A stretch of DNA of 64,000 bases, from assembly GCF_023555495.1 (NCBI RefSeq), contig NZ_JALCZO010000008.1:1-64000 (forward strand), read 5' to 3'. Under the pieces are notes generated by a model. That model was not told the origin of the DNA, did no database searches, and saw only the letters and a program-made list of their open reading frames with translations. This DNA is from Polaribacter sp. Z022. GTDB lineage: Bacteria > Bacteroidota > Bacteroidia > Flavobacteriales > Flavobacteriaceae. The position numbers and the translations under genes were made by a program. Shown here in pieces: positions 43,754-52,923 of this stretch. The stretch's first letter is position 1, and the number at the start of each line of letters is the position of its first letter.

Positions 43754-44338
43754 ATGAATTCTATAGCTGTTTTAGTTTTAGCTGCAGGTAAATCTTCTAG
43801 AATGAAAGACATAAAACAGCTTCTAAAAATAAATAACAAAACATTATTAGAAACTGCTTTAGAAAACGGTAAAAAAATAAATCCAGATAATGTAATTTGT
43901 GTTTTAGGTGCTCATGCAGAAAAAATTAAAAAAGAAACTTCAACAAAAAATATCACATACATCTTTAATAATAATTTTGAAAAAGGTTTAAGCTCTAGTA
44001 TTGTTTGTGGTGTTAATTATATTGCTAAAGAACATTCAAATTTAACCTCAATACTAATATTACTTGCAGATCAACCCAAAATAGATTTTCAATTTTTAAA
44101 TGAATTGGTAAGTATTTATCAAAAAAACACGACTAAAATAGTTGCTTCTAGTTATGGAGATAAAAAGGGTGTGCCTGCAATTTTTCCTAAAATTTATTTT
44201 GAGAAATTAAAGTTATTAAAAGGAGATAAAGGCGCTAAAGAATTTTTAAATTCTAATAATATAGATATTGCTTCAATTAATTCTTTAAAATTAATAGATA
44301 TAGACACTAAAGAAGATTATATAAACTTTTTAAAATAA
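43754..44338 (+). CDS. MobA/MocA-like nucleotidyltransferase
   Basis: This protein of about 194 residues has the NTP-transferase start IAVLVLAAGKSSRMKDIKQLL, then GLSSSIVCGV, LILLADQPKID and VPAIFPK, as in molybdenum-cofactor cytidylyl- and guanylyltransferases. Several ATGs are possible (43733, 43745, 43754). I take 43754, which gives MNSIAVLVLAAGKSS. It overlaps the XdhC gene out of frame by either start except the last, which follows its stop by 1 nt. Confidence 0.87.
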   Translation: MNSIAVLVLAAGKSSRMKDIKQLLKINNKTLLETALENGKKINPDNVICVLGAHAEKIKKETSTKNITYIFNNNFEKGLSSSIVCGVNYIAKEHSNLTSILILLADQPKIDFQFLNELVSIYQKNTTKIVASSYGDKKGVPAIFPKIYFEKLKLLKGDKGAKEFLNSNNIDIASINSLKLIDIDTKEDYINFLK

Positions 44339-44522
44339 TGTATCCATATCACATTAAAACAAAGAATTAAAAAAAGCTGAGTTTATACAGTTTGGACATA
44401 AAAAAGCATAAATAAAAATCTCCTTATTTAGTGTTCTATTTTAAAACAGAACCTCAGAAAAGACCAATAAGAGAACATAGATTTGAAAAATATAAGGTAC
44501 TCTTAATACAAATATAAATTTA

Positions 44523-44530
44523 TACTTTTG
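44523..44530 (+). promoter_or_regulatory. -7 box of the phosphoesterase-barrel gene
   Basis: TACTTTTG fits TAnnTTTG and ends 4 nt before the ATG at 44535, again implying a transcript with almost no leader. The gap 44339-44522 holds nothing else that I can name. Confidence 0.5.
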
Positions 44531-44534
44531 CTTC

Positions 44535-47500
44535 ATGGATACATATAAGTCGTTTTTATATTTTATAACAATAGTATTATTTACAAGTTGTGCAACATAC
44601 AAAGCTCAATATTCTGGTGATAAAACTTTAAAAACGACTCCTGATTCTTCTAAAATAGAGCATACATTTTATTTAATTGGTGATGCTGGCAACTCTACAA
44701 TTAATGAAAACTCTCCTGCTTTAAATTTCCTTGAAAAGAACATTAAAAGTGCTTCAAAAGATGCCACTTTACTATTTTTAGGAGATAATGTTTATGAAAC
44801 AGGAATTCCTAAGAAAAAATCTAAAAAATATCCGTTAGCAAAAAGAAGAATTGAAGCACAAACAGATGTTGCTAAAAAATTTAAAGGAAATTCAATATTT
44901 ATACCTGGAAATCATGATTGGTATAATGGCTTAGATGGATTAAAAAGAGAAGAAAAATTAGTAGAAAAGGCTTTAGGTAAAAATTCGTTTTTCCCACAAA
45001 ATGGTTGTCCACTAAAAAAAATAGACATCTCTAAAAACATCGTTTTAATTGTAGTAGATACTCACTGGTATTTAACAGACTGGAACAAACACCCAACTAT
45101 AAATGACAATTGCGAAATAAAAACCAGAGTTAAGTTTTTAGATGAATTTGAGGGGTTAATTAAAAAATCTAGAGGTAAAACAACAATAATTGCTCTACAT
45201 CACCCAATGTTTACTAATGGTTCACATGGTGGTCAATACTCACTAAAAAGCCATTTAAATCCTTTACCAATTTTAGGGTCAGTAAAAAATTTAATCAGAA
45301 AAACATCTGGATTAACTAATACAGATATTCAAAACAAAAAGTACAATCAACTAAAAAAACATTTAGTTACAATTTCTCAAGAAAACAATAAAACAATTTT
45401 TGTTTCTGGTCATGATCATAATTTACAATATTTAGTAAAAGATAATCTGCCTCAAATAATTAGTGGTTCTGGCTCTAAAACAACTCCCACAAAATTAACT
45501 GAAGGAGCAAAATTTACTTATGGAGAACAAGGGTTTGCAAAACTAAAAATTTATAAAGATGGTTCTTCAAATGTTAGTTTTTACGCTGTAAAAGACAATA
45601 AAATAGTTTATGAATCAGAAGTTTTACCCGCAAACAAAAAGAAACTATTTACAACTTTTCCACAAAGATCAATAACAGAGAAGAAAGCTTCTATTTACAC
45701 TAAAACAGAAATTTCTAAAAGTAAATTTTATAAATTTTTATGGGGAGAACGTTATCGTAAATATTTTGGAACAGAAGTTATTGCTCCCACTGTAAACTTA
45801 GACACACTTTTTGGAGGATTAAAACCGGTAAGAAAAGGTGGTGGACATCAATCTAAATCTTTAAGGTTAGAAGATAAAAAAGGAAGAGAATATGTTATGC
45901 GTGCAATTCGTAAAAATGCAGTGCAATATTTACAAGCAGTTGCTTTTAAAGATCAATATATAGAAGGACAATTTAATGATACAGAAACAGAAGATTTATT
46001 AAATGATGTTTTTACTGGCTCACATCCTTATGCGCCTTTTACAATTGGAACATTAGCTGATGCTATTGGTGTTTTTCATACAAATCCTGTTTTGTATTAC
46101 ATTCCTAAACAAAATAGTTTAGGCCATTTTAATAACGAATTTGGTGATGAATTGTACATGATAGAAGAAAGAGCAGCTTCTGGTCATGGGGATAAATCTA
46201 GTTTTGGTTTTGCTAATAAAGTAATTAGTACAGACGATTTGTTAAAGAATTTAAATAAAAACGAAAAACATATTTTAGATGAAAAAGCATATATAAAAGC
46301 TCGTTTATTTGATATGTTAATTGGAGATTGGGATAGACATGAAGACCAATGGAGATGGGCTGTTTTTAAAGAAGGAAAACAAACTATTTACAGACCAATT
46401 CCTAGAGATAGAGATCAAGCTTTTTCTATTATGGGAGATGGATTATTACTAAATTTTGCCACAAAAATAGTTCCTGCTTTAAAATTAATGCGTCCTTATA
46501 ATGAAGAATTAAAAAGCCCAAAATCTTTTAATTTAGAACCTTATCCTTTAGATATGGTTTTAATTACAAAATCTTCAAAATCTGATTGGGATGCTCAAGT
46601 GAAACACATTGTAACAAATCTTACAGATAGTGTAATAGAAAAAGCATTTACAAATTTTCCAAAAGAAGTAAATGATAAAACAGTTTTAGAAATAAAAAGA
46701 AAACTACAAGGAAGAAGAAAAAACCTTCAAAAAATATCAGATTCTTACTTTAAGGATGTAAATAAATTTCAAGTAATAAGAGGTACAGATAAAGATGATT
46801 GGTTTGACATTGAAAGATTAGAAAATGGCGAAACTAAAATTACAGGATATAGACTAAAGAAAGGTAAGAAAAACACCATTTTACATCAAAAAACATATAA
46901 AAAAGAACACACCAAAGAAATCTGGATTTATGGTTTAGATGACAAAGATACTTTTGTTGTTAAAGGGAAAGGAAAGTGTGAAATAATGATTAGGATTATT
47001 GGCGGCCAAAACAACGATAACTACAATATTTTAAATGGTAAAAAAGTAAAAATTTACGATTACAAGTCTAAGAAAAACACTTTTACAACCAAAAAAGGTA
47101 AAATTAAATTAACAGATGATTATCAAACTAATGTATATGATTACAAAAAGTTAAAAAAGAATCAATACATGATTTCTCCAACTATTGGTTTTAATCCAGA
47201 TGATGGAATTAAAATTGGTGTTTCTAATGTTTATACGGTTTTTGGTTTTGAAAGAAACCCTTTTTCATCACAACATATGCTTTATGGTGCCTTTTATTTT
47301 GCTACAAATGGTTTTGAAGTTGAATATTCAAGTGAATTTGCTAACATTTTTTCTAAATGGAATTTAGGCTTTGATGCACGTATAACAAGTCCTAATTTTG
47401 CAATAAATTATTTTGGCTTAGGAAATAATTCTTTAAACCCCGAAGCCAAAGATCTTGTAGAAGAAGACTTTAATAGAGTTAGAATTAAAGAATTAACTGC

Positions 47501-48221
47501 GGGTTCTTTTATCCATTGGAAAGGAGATTTAGGTGCAAAAATTAAACTAGGTGCAAACTTTCAAAGTTTTAAAGTAGAAAATACTCCTGGAAGATTTATA
47601 AACTCACAACTAAACCCGAATTCTTTTAAAAACCAACAGTTTATTAACACTGAAGCCAGTTATGAATTTGAAAATAAAGACAATCCTACCTTTACAACTA
47701 ATGGAATGAAAACCGAATTAAAATTAGGCTATACTTCTAATTTAAATAACAGTAATAGTTTTGGTTATTTTATTCCTTCAATTTCTTTTGATCAAAAATT
47801 AAGTTCTAGTGGAAAATTAGTTTTTGCTACCAAATTAAAATCTCATTTTACTTTTGGAGATAATTTAGAATTTTATCAAAAAGCAAGTATTGGAGGTAAT
47901 AATAATGGTTTAAGAGGATATAGAAACCAACGTTTTACTGGTAAAAATTCTTTTTATCATTCTTCTGATGTAAGATTACTTTTAAGCAAAGTTAAAACAA
48001 GTCTTGTACCTTTAAATATTGGAGTATATGGAGGTTTTGATTATGGAAAAGTTTGGGGAGAACAAACATTAACAATGAATCCTGGAAAAATAAAAAACTG
48101 GAATACTTCTTATGGTGGAGGTTTTTTTATTGATGCTGCTAGTATGTTAGGTGCAAATGTTGCTGCTTTTAATAGTGATGATGGGCTAAGAATTGCAATT
48201 GGATTAGGTTTTAAATTTTAA
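44535..48221 (+). CDS. lipoprotein metallophosphoesterase fused to an outer-membrane barrel
   Basis: This is a 1228-residue protein with three parts. A lipoprotein signal (VLFTSC) leads into a calcineurin-like phosphoesterase (about 45-350: LIGDAGNST, FLGDNVYETG, GNHDWYNG, LHHPMF, SGHDHNLQYL). A middle domain of about 450 residues follows (LRLEDKKGREYVMRAIRKN, RLFDMLIGDWDRHEDQW). The C-terminal beta barrel of the bacterial surface antigen type (about 870-1228) ends IAIGLGFKF, with the final Phe of outer-membrane proteins. The domain order is known from Bacteroidota. The substrate is unknown. Confidence 0.88.
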   Translation: MDTYKSFLYFITIVLFTSCATYKAQYSGDKTLKTTPDSSKIEHTFYLIGDAGNSTINENSPALNFLEKNIKSASKDATLLFLGDNVYETGIPKKKSKKYPLAKRRIEAQTDVAKKFKGNSIFIPGNHDWYNGLDGLKREEKLVEKALGKNSFFPQNGCPLKKIDISKNIVLIVVDTHWYLTDWNKHPTINDNCEIKTRVKFLDEFEGLIKKSRGKTTIIALHHPMFTNGSHGGQYSLKSHLNPLPILGSVKNLIRKTSGLTNTDIQNKKYNQLKKHLVTISQENNKTIFVSGHDHNLQYLVKDNLPQIISGSGSKTTPTKLTEGAKFTYGEQGFAKLKIYKDGSSNVSFYAVKDNKIVYESEVLPANKKKLFTTFPQRSITEKKASIYTKTEISKSKFYKFLWGERYRKYFGTEVIAPTVNLDTLFGGLKPVRKGGGHQSKSLRLEDKKGREYVMRAIRKNAVQYLQAVAFKDQYIEGQFNDTETEDLLNDVFTGSHPYAPFTIGTLADAIGVFHTNPVLYYIPKQNSLGHFNNEFGDELYMIEERAASGHGDKSSFGFANKVISTDDLLKNLNKNEKHILDEKAYIKARLFDMLIGDWDRHEDQWRWAVFKEGKQTIYRPIPRDRDQAFSIMGDGLLLNFATKIVPALKLMRPYNEELKSPKSFNLEPYPLDMVLITKSSKSDWDAQVKHIVTNLTDSVIEKAFTNFPKEVNDKTVLEIKRKLQGRRKNLQKISDSYFKDVNKFQVIRGTDKDDWFDIERLENGETKITGYRLKKGKKNTILHQKTYKKEHTKEIWIYGLDDKDTFVVKGKGKCEIMIRIIGGQNNDNYNILNGKKVKIYDYKSKKNTFTTKKGKIKLTDDYQTNVYDYKKLKKNQYMISPTIGFNPDDGIKIGVSNVYTVFGFERNPFSSQHMLYGAFYFATNGFEVEYSSEFANIFSKWNLGFDARITSPNFAINYFGLGNNSLNPEAKDLVEEDFNRVRIKELTAGSFIHWKGDLGAKIKLGANFQSFKVENTPGRFINSQLNPNSFKNQQFINTEASYEFENKDNPTFTTNGMKTELKLGYTSNLNNSNSFGYFIPSISFDQKLSSSGKLVFATKLKSHFTFGDNLEFYQKASIGGNNNGLRGYRNQRFTGKNSFYHSSDVRLLLSKVKTSLVPLNIGVYGGFDYGKVWGEQTLTMNPGKIKNWNTSYGGGFFIDAASMLGANVAAFNSDDGLRIAIGLGFKF

Positions 48222-48225
48222 TATA

Positions 48226-48600
48226 ATGAATGAAATAGCGTTAATATTTGGAGCAGTTTTTGGTCTACTTTCTGTAATTTTTGGAGCATTTGGAGCTCAT
48301 TTACTAAAGAAAAAACTAACAACAGAACAATTACAAAGTTTTGAAACTGGTGTAAAATATCAAATGTATCATGCAATTGTATTACTTGTTTTGGGGTTTC
48401 AACTAAATAATGAAAGTGCCAATAATTATATTATTAATGCTTTTATTATAGGAATAATTCTTTTTTCTTTTTCTATTTACGGATTGGTAATTTCATCTGC
48501 AAATAATAAAAAAATAAAAATATTAGGACCAATTACACCTTTGGGAGGTTTATTTTTAATTATTGGATGGGTCTTATTAATCTATAAATTTATAAACTAG
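48226..48600 (+). CDS. DUF423 membrane protein
   Basis: This 124-residue protein has four membrane helices and the DUF423 signature FGAFGAHLLKKKLTTEQLQSFETGVKYQMYHA. It is a conserved inner-membrane protein of unknown function found across bacteria. It follows the large barrel protein by 4 nt and converges on the next gene. Confidence 0.88.
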   Translation: MNEIALIFGAVFGLLSVIFGAFGAHLLKKKLTTEQLQSFETGVKYQMYHAIVLLVLGFQLNNESANNYIINAFIIGIILFSFSIYGLVISSANNKKIKILGPITPLGGLFLIIGWVLLIYKFIN

Positions 48601-49442
48601 TTTATAGATAATTCATAAAAATTACCACCAACTCCATGAGCTTTTTCATCGGTAATTAAAAGTGTGTTTTTGTTTTTAAACGCAACTCCTTCCTTTTGAG
48701 ATATTTTTTTTAAAACTATTTTTTTAACATCTCCAGATAAAAAATTATCGCTTTTAAAATTCGTAAATATTAAAACAGAAGCAGGAGTTAACAAGGCTAC
48801 TTTGTTACCATCTTTAGAAATATCTGCAGAAGTTATCCAAGAATCCATTGTTTTTCCATTATCAAATTCAGATATAAATTCTGCTTCATGGTTTCCTTTT
48901 TTTGCAGGAACTTTATATAATGAAGTTTTACCAAACTTATCTTTTACCCTGCTTTTAGTAAAAATATAAAATGCATTTTTATAATAGAAAAAAGCTTCAG
49001 AATCAAAATATAACTTTTTCTTTTTTGGTGGAAACTTAGATTGATTTGGATAATAAAACTTAATTTTTTCTACGGGTACTTTTTTAGAACTCGATAAATC
49101 TTTGTGCTTTATTTTTAAAATTGCTAAATTTTTACGTTTACTATAATTGTTTCCAAAATCACCTATATAAAGATTTCCATTTTCATCAGAAGTTAAATCT
49201 TCCCAATCGTTATTTTTAGCCTTTATAGAAATATCTCTAATGATCTTTCCTTTTTTAGAAACGCCATAAATTTTAGATTTATTACCTCCATCATTTAACA
49301 TCCAAATTAATTTAGACTTTTCTACGATTTCTGTACCAGAAACCTCTTCTAAATTTTTTGAAAGATTAGAAATTAACTTTAAGCTTCCAAAATCATTACA
49401 ACTTAAGCATATAAATAAAAATAATAAGAAACACTTTTTCAT
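48597..49442 (-). CDS. propeller-like lipoprotein
   Basis: This protein of 281 residues from the ATG at 49442 starts MKKCFLLFLFICLSC, a lipoprotein signal peptide. The mature chain shows repeated strand patterns (IWMLNDGGNKSKIYGVSKKG, NDWEDLTSDENGNLYIGDFG, GVAFKNKNTLLITDE) that suggest a beta-propeller of the SdiA-regulated/esterase-like type. An upstream frame start at 49577 would add a meaningless repeat tail that is the antisense reading of the glycine-rich end of the neighbouring gene; I reject it. Confidence 0.75.
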   Translation of the reverse strand: MKKCFLLFLFICLSCNDFGSLKLISNLSKNLEEVSGTEIVEKSKLIWMLNDGGNKSKIYGVSKKGKIIRDISIKAKNNDWEDLTSDENGNLYIGDFGNNYSKRKNLAILKIKHKDLSSSKKVPVEKIKFYYPNQSKFPPKKKKLYFDSEAFFYYKNAFYIFTKSRVKDKFGKTSLYKVPAKKGNHEAEFISEFDNGKTMDSWITSADISKDGNKVALLTPASVLIFTNFKSDNFLSGDVKKIVLKKISQKEGVAFKNKNTLLITDEKAHGVGGNFYELSIN

Positions 49443-49452
49443 AGTAAACATA

Positions 49453-50289
49453 TTACCAACCTCCAGAGGCACCTCCACCTCCAAAGCTTCCACCTCCAAA
49501 GCCTCCACCAAAACCACCTGAAGAACCTCCAAAGCCTCCACCAGAAGAACCTCCAAAACCACCAAAGCTTCCTCCACCTCTACCAGCGTTACTTAAGATT
49601 ATGGTGTCTAAAATACTACCTGCAACATCTCTTTTTCTAATTCTTCTTCCTCCTCCTCTATTATTTTTATTTCCTCTAGAAATTAATAGAAAAATTACAA
49701 AAATTATTAAAATAAAGGGTAAAATACTGAAGTCAGAATCAGATTCTTCTTGTCTTGAACCTTTAAACTCGCCATTTAATGTCATGAAAATATAATCTGA
49801 ACCTTGATTTAAACCAGCATAATAATCTCCTTTTTTAAATTCAGGAATTATAACTCTTTCAATAATTCTTTTAGATTGAAAATCGGTAAGTAAATGCTCT
49901 ACACCTTTACCTGCCTGAATTGTTATTTTTCTGTCATCTTTTGCCAACAACATTAAAACTCCATTATCTTCTTTAGCTTGACCAATACCCCATTTTTCAC
50001 CCCAATTTGCTGCTAAATAAGCAATATTTTCACCTTCGGTTGATGAAATTATAGCAACTACAATTTGAGTGGATGTAGTATCTGAATAACGAACTAACTT
50101 ATTTTCTAAATTTGTTTTTTGAGTTGGTGTTAACAAGTTTGTATAATCGTAAACACTTGTTTGAAACTTAGGTTTTTCTGGTATTATGTATCCTTGAGAA
50201 AAAAGACTTAAAGAAAACAGAAAACTAAGTACTACTAACCATTTTTTACTAAAAACCAAAAACTGAGAACTAACAACTATCTTTTTCAT
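49453..50289 (-). CDS. secreted TPM-domain protein with a glycine-rich tail
   Basis: This 278-residue protein has a signal peptide (about 1-32) and a TPM domain (about 40-165, VYDYTNLLTPTQKTNLENKL, TQIVVAII, ANWGEKWGIGQAKEDNGVLMLLA). A membrane helix (about 190-206) and a C-terminal stretch almost entirely of Gly, Ser and Phe follow. TPM proteins are linked to membrane protein quality control. It forms an operon with a second TPM protein and LemA, a common trio. Confidence 0.88.
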   Translation of the reverse strand: MKKIVVSSQFLVFSKKWLVVLSFLFSLSLFSQGYIIPEKPKFQTSVYDYTNLLTPTQKTNLENKLVRYSDTTSTQIVVAIISSTEGENIAYLAANWGEKWGIGQAKEDNGVLMLLAKDDRKITIQAGKGVEHLLTDFQSKRIIERVIIPEFKKGDYYAGLNQGSDYIFMTLNGEFKGSRQEESDSDFSILPFILIIFVIFLLISRGNKNNRGGGRRIRKRDVAGSILDTIILSNAGRGGGSFGGFGGSSGGGFGGSSGGFGGGFGGGSFGGGGASGGW

Positions 50290-50723
50290 CCTTTAGAAAT
50301 TTCGTTAGACAGTTCATTTTCATCATCAATTTGCCAAGGAAAATGGGCTTTTAATTCTTCACCAGCTTTTAAAATTCCTTCAACCAAACCTTGTTTAAAG
50401 TTACCTTGTTTAAAATGAGATTGCATAACATCTTTGGTTGAGTTCCAAAAATCATCAGGAACAACATTGTTAATTCCTTTATCACCATAAATAACAAACT
50501 TTTTATCATTTACAGCTACATAAATTAATACCGCATTTTCATCTTTGGTATTATTCATTTTTAACAGATGGAATACTTCTAATGAACGCTCATCATGATT
50601 TTTCTCTGAAGACGCTTCAATATGAACACGAATTTCACCAGAAGTATTTTTCTCTGCAATTCTAATAGCAGAAATAATTTCTTGTTCTTCTTCTGGAGTA
50701 AGAAATGCTTCTACTTTAGACAT
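50286..50723 (-). CDS. TPM-domain protein, cytoplasmic type
   Basis: This protein of 145 residues from the ATG at 50723 (MSKVEAFLTPEEEQEI) has a TPM domain with IRIAEKNTSGEIRVHIE, AVLIYVAVNDKKFVIYGDKGIN and HFKQGNFKQGLVEGILKAGEEL. It has no signal peptide or membrane helix. The frame is open further upstream, but the extra part overlaps the LemA gene. It overlaps the next TPM gene by 4 bp, in the order LemA, short TPM, long TPM. Confidence 0.86.
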   Translation of the reverse strand: MSKVEAFLTPEEEQEIISAIRIAEKNTSGEIRVHIEASSEKNHDERSLEVFHLLKMNNTKDENAVLIYVAVNDKKFVIYGDKGINNVVPDDFWNSTKDVMQSHFKQGNFKQGLVEGILKAGEELKAHFPWQIDDENELSNEISKG

Positions 50724-50724
50724 A

Positions 50725-51336
50725 TTATTGTTTTTTCTTATTAAAATCGAAATTAATATCTGGCGCGTTTTCTGATCCTGGATTTGATTTATAACGATCC
50801 ATTTCATCAAAATTAAAAATACCTGCTAATACAGAATTAGGGAATATTTTAATATGTTTATTGTAAATATTTACACCTTCATTAAAACGATCTCTAGCAA
50901 TATTAATTCTGTTTTCTGTTCCTTCTAATTGACTTTGTAACTCTAAGAAATTTTGATTTGCTTTTAAATCTGGATATCTTTCAACAACTAATAAAAGTTT
51001 TGATAATGCACCACTTAAACCACTTTGTGCTTGTTGAAATTGTGCCATATTATCTGCAGTTAAGTTATTAGCATCTATAGTTGTAGAAGTTGCTTTAGAT
51101 CTTGCTTCTATAACTTGTGTTAATGTTTCTTTTTCAAAATCTGCAGCACCTTGTACAGTTTTTACTAAATTACCAATTAAGTCGTTTCTACGTTGGTAAG
51201 CACTCTCTACATTAGACCAAGTTGTTTTTGCATCTTCTTGTAAAACAACAGCTTCGTTGTTAAACCCTTTTGCCCAATTATAGATTCCAAATACAATAAC
51301 AGCAATAACTATTACAGGAATTAACCATTTTTTCAT
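50725..51336 (-). CDS. LemA-family membrane protein
   Basis: This 203-residue protein has an N-terminal membrane anchor (about 4-22) and a long helical bundle with the LemA signature TWSNVESAYQRRNDLIGNLVKTV, then ERYPDLKANQNFLELQSQLEGTENRI and ARDRFNEGVNIYN. LemA proteins are conserved envelope proteins of uncertain function. It is the first gene of the LemA/TPM operon. Confidence 0.93.
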   Translation of the reverse strand: MKKWLIPVIVIAVIVFGIYNWAKGFNNEAVVLQEDAKTTWSNVESAYQRRNDLIGNLVKTVQGAADFEKETLTQVIEARSKATSTTIDANNLTADNMAQFQQAQSGLSGALSKLLLVVERYPDLKANQNFLELQSQLEGTENRINIARDRFNEGVNIYNKHIKIFPNSVLAGIFNFDEMDRYKSNPGSENAPDINFDFNKKKQ

Positions 51337-51451
51337 AATTTTTAAATTTTAATTTGTTGATTTTCTGTCTTACAATATTACCTAATATTCTTGAGATTAT
51401 AAAGAATATTGAAGTCTATCACATAGGTTAGACACATAAAAAAGTGAAATG

Positions 51452-51781
51452 TTACAATTGATTTTTTATTTTAACCAATTCTGCTTTTACAGCTTCTAGT
51501 CTTGTAATAATCTCATGTTTGTCAAAAGTAGAATCTGGATTTTTCTTTAACTTTTGTTTTGCTCCATCTAAAGTAAAACCTCTTTCTTTTACAAGATTAA
51601 ATATTAACTTAAAGTTTTTAATATCTTCTTGTGTAAACAAACGATTTCCTTTAGCATTTTTTTTAGGCTTAATAATATCAAACTCTTTTTCCCAAAAACG
51701 AATTAAAGAGGCATTTACATTAAAAGCTTTGGCAACTTCGCCTATTTTGTAGTAACGTTTTTCTGGTAAATCTACATGCAT
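51452..51781 (-). CDS. MerR-family transcriptional regulator
   Basis: This 109-residue protein has a winged-helix DNA-binding domain: YYKIGEVAKAFNVNASLIRFWEKEF, then RLFTQEDIKNFKLIFNLVKERGFTLDGAKQKL. A short dimerisation helix follows. It lacks an effector domain, as in the small MerR proteins common in Bacteroidota. It lies 12 nt after the M23 peptidase gene and is probably co-transcribed with it. Confidence 0.92.
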   Translation of the reverse strand: MHVDLPEKRYYKIGEVAKAFNVNASLIRFWEKEFDIIKPKKNAKGNRLFTQEDIKNFKLIFNLVKERGFTLDGAKQKLKKNPDSTFDKHEIITRLEAVKAELVKIKNQL

Positions 51782-51793
51782 AAAGCTATTTGT

Positions 51794-52762
51794 TTAATCA
51801 TAAGATTGACCTTCTTCTTCTGCAGCTTTTTGCATTGCAGCAAATTCTTCTGGAGTTAAATCTCCATAATAAAAGTTAATAGGATTTAAAGCTCTATCAT
51901 TTTTATGAACTTCGTAATGTAAGTGAGATGATACTGAACGACCTGTGTTACCTACATAACCAATTAAGTCTCCACGTTTTACTTTTTGTCCTTTTCTGGC
52001 TTTCATTTTACTCATGTGCGCATAAATGGTTTTATACCCATAACCATGATCTATATAAATTACTTTACCAAAAGTTGCACTTCTCTGAGCTCTAATTACA
52101 GTTCCATTACCAGATGCATAAATTGGTGTACCTGTTGGTGCAGTAAAATCCATACCTTTATGAAACTTTCTAATTTTTAAAATAGGATGCATTCTCCATT
52201 TATAACCAGATGCCATTCTTGTTAAATGTTCTAATTTTACTGGTAAAATTGCTGGTATAGAAGCCAACATTTTTTCTTTTTCTTTAGCTAAAACTACAAT
52301 TTCATCTAAAGATTTAGACTGCACAACTAATTGTTTAGATAATACATCTACATCTTTAGTAAGTTTTGTAATCATTGTAGAATTATCAAAACCATCTAAG
52401 TATTTATATCTATTTACACCACCAAAACCTGCTTTTCTTTGTTCGTCTGGTATTGGATTTGCTTCAAAATAAGTACGGTAAATATTATTATCTCTTTCTT
52501 GTAGTTGAGCTAAAATAGAAGATCCTTCTTCCATTCTTTTTGAAAGCAGTTCATAATGTAATTTTAAATTTTCTAGTTCTCTTTTTTGTGCCCTTTCATT
52601 AGGCGACATTATAAATTGACTAAAAACTATAAAACCTATAAAAGCTGTAAGAAATAAAGCTAAAACTCCAAAAATAGTTTTCTTATAGTAATCGCCTTTC
52701 TTTACAGTTATTTTCCTGTAAGAAAGTGTGTCTGCATCGTAATAATATTTTACTTTTGCCAT
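51794..52762 (-). CDS. M23-family murein endopeptidase
   Basis: This 322-residue membrane-anchored protein has a helix at about 28-50, a coiled coil and a LytM/M23 domain (about 190-300). The zinc ligands are in HKGMDFTAPTGTPIYASGNG (His, Asp) and SSHLHYEVH (HxH). It should cut peptidoglycan crosslinks or, if inactive, activate an amidase. The residues needed for activity are present. It is divergent from alaS. Confidence 0.92.
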   Translation of the reverse strand: MAKVKYYYDADTLSYRKITVKKGDYYKKTIFGVLALFLTAFIGFIVFSQFIMSPNERAQKRELENLKLHYELLSKRMEEGSSILAQLQERDNNIYRTYFEANPIPDEQRKAGFGGVNRYKYLDGFDNSTMITKLTKDVDVLSKQLVVQSKSLDEIVVLAKEKEKMLASIPAILPVKLEHLTRMASGYKWRMHPILKIRKFHKGMDFTAPTGTPIYASGNGTVIRAQRSATFGKVIYIDHGYGYKTIYAHMSKMKARKGQKVKRGDLIGYVGNTGRSVSSHLHYEVHKNDRALNPINFYYGDLTPEEFAAMQKAAEEEGQSYD

Positions 52763-52896
52763 AAGAGGATTTATACTATTTTTGTACTGTTAAAATGAAT
52801 TTTAAATTAAAACTCATTTATAATAACACACAAATTTACAAAATGTTTTACAATTGCTTTTTTAAAGCGATTTTTTTTAAAATTAAATTAACATAA

Positions 52897-52910
52897 TCCA
52901 ACTTGTTGGA
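52897..52910. promoter_or_regulatory. inverted repeat before alaS
   Basis: TCCAAC-TT-GTTGGA is a 6-bp perfect inverted repeat ending 14 bp before the alaS start codon. It could be an operator or a short mRNA hairpin over the ribosome site. AlaRS of E. coli is known to bind a palindrome at its own promoter, so autoregulation is conceivable, but that is inference. Confidence 0.3.
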
Positions 52911-52923
52911 AACTTCTTTTCTT

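Noticed and set aside
48597..49577. Longer N-terminus for the propeller-like lipoprotein, starting at 49577.
   Set aside because: The extra 45 residues are a Glu/Ala/Leu/Val repeat that merely translates the glycine-rich tail of the adjacent gene in another frame; the lipoprotein signal starts at 49442.
49453..49600. Glycine-rich repeat DNA at the end of the TPM gene as a mobile or regulatory repeat.
   Set aside because: It is simple codon repetition for a Gly/Ser/Phe tail, which is common in this protein family.
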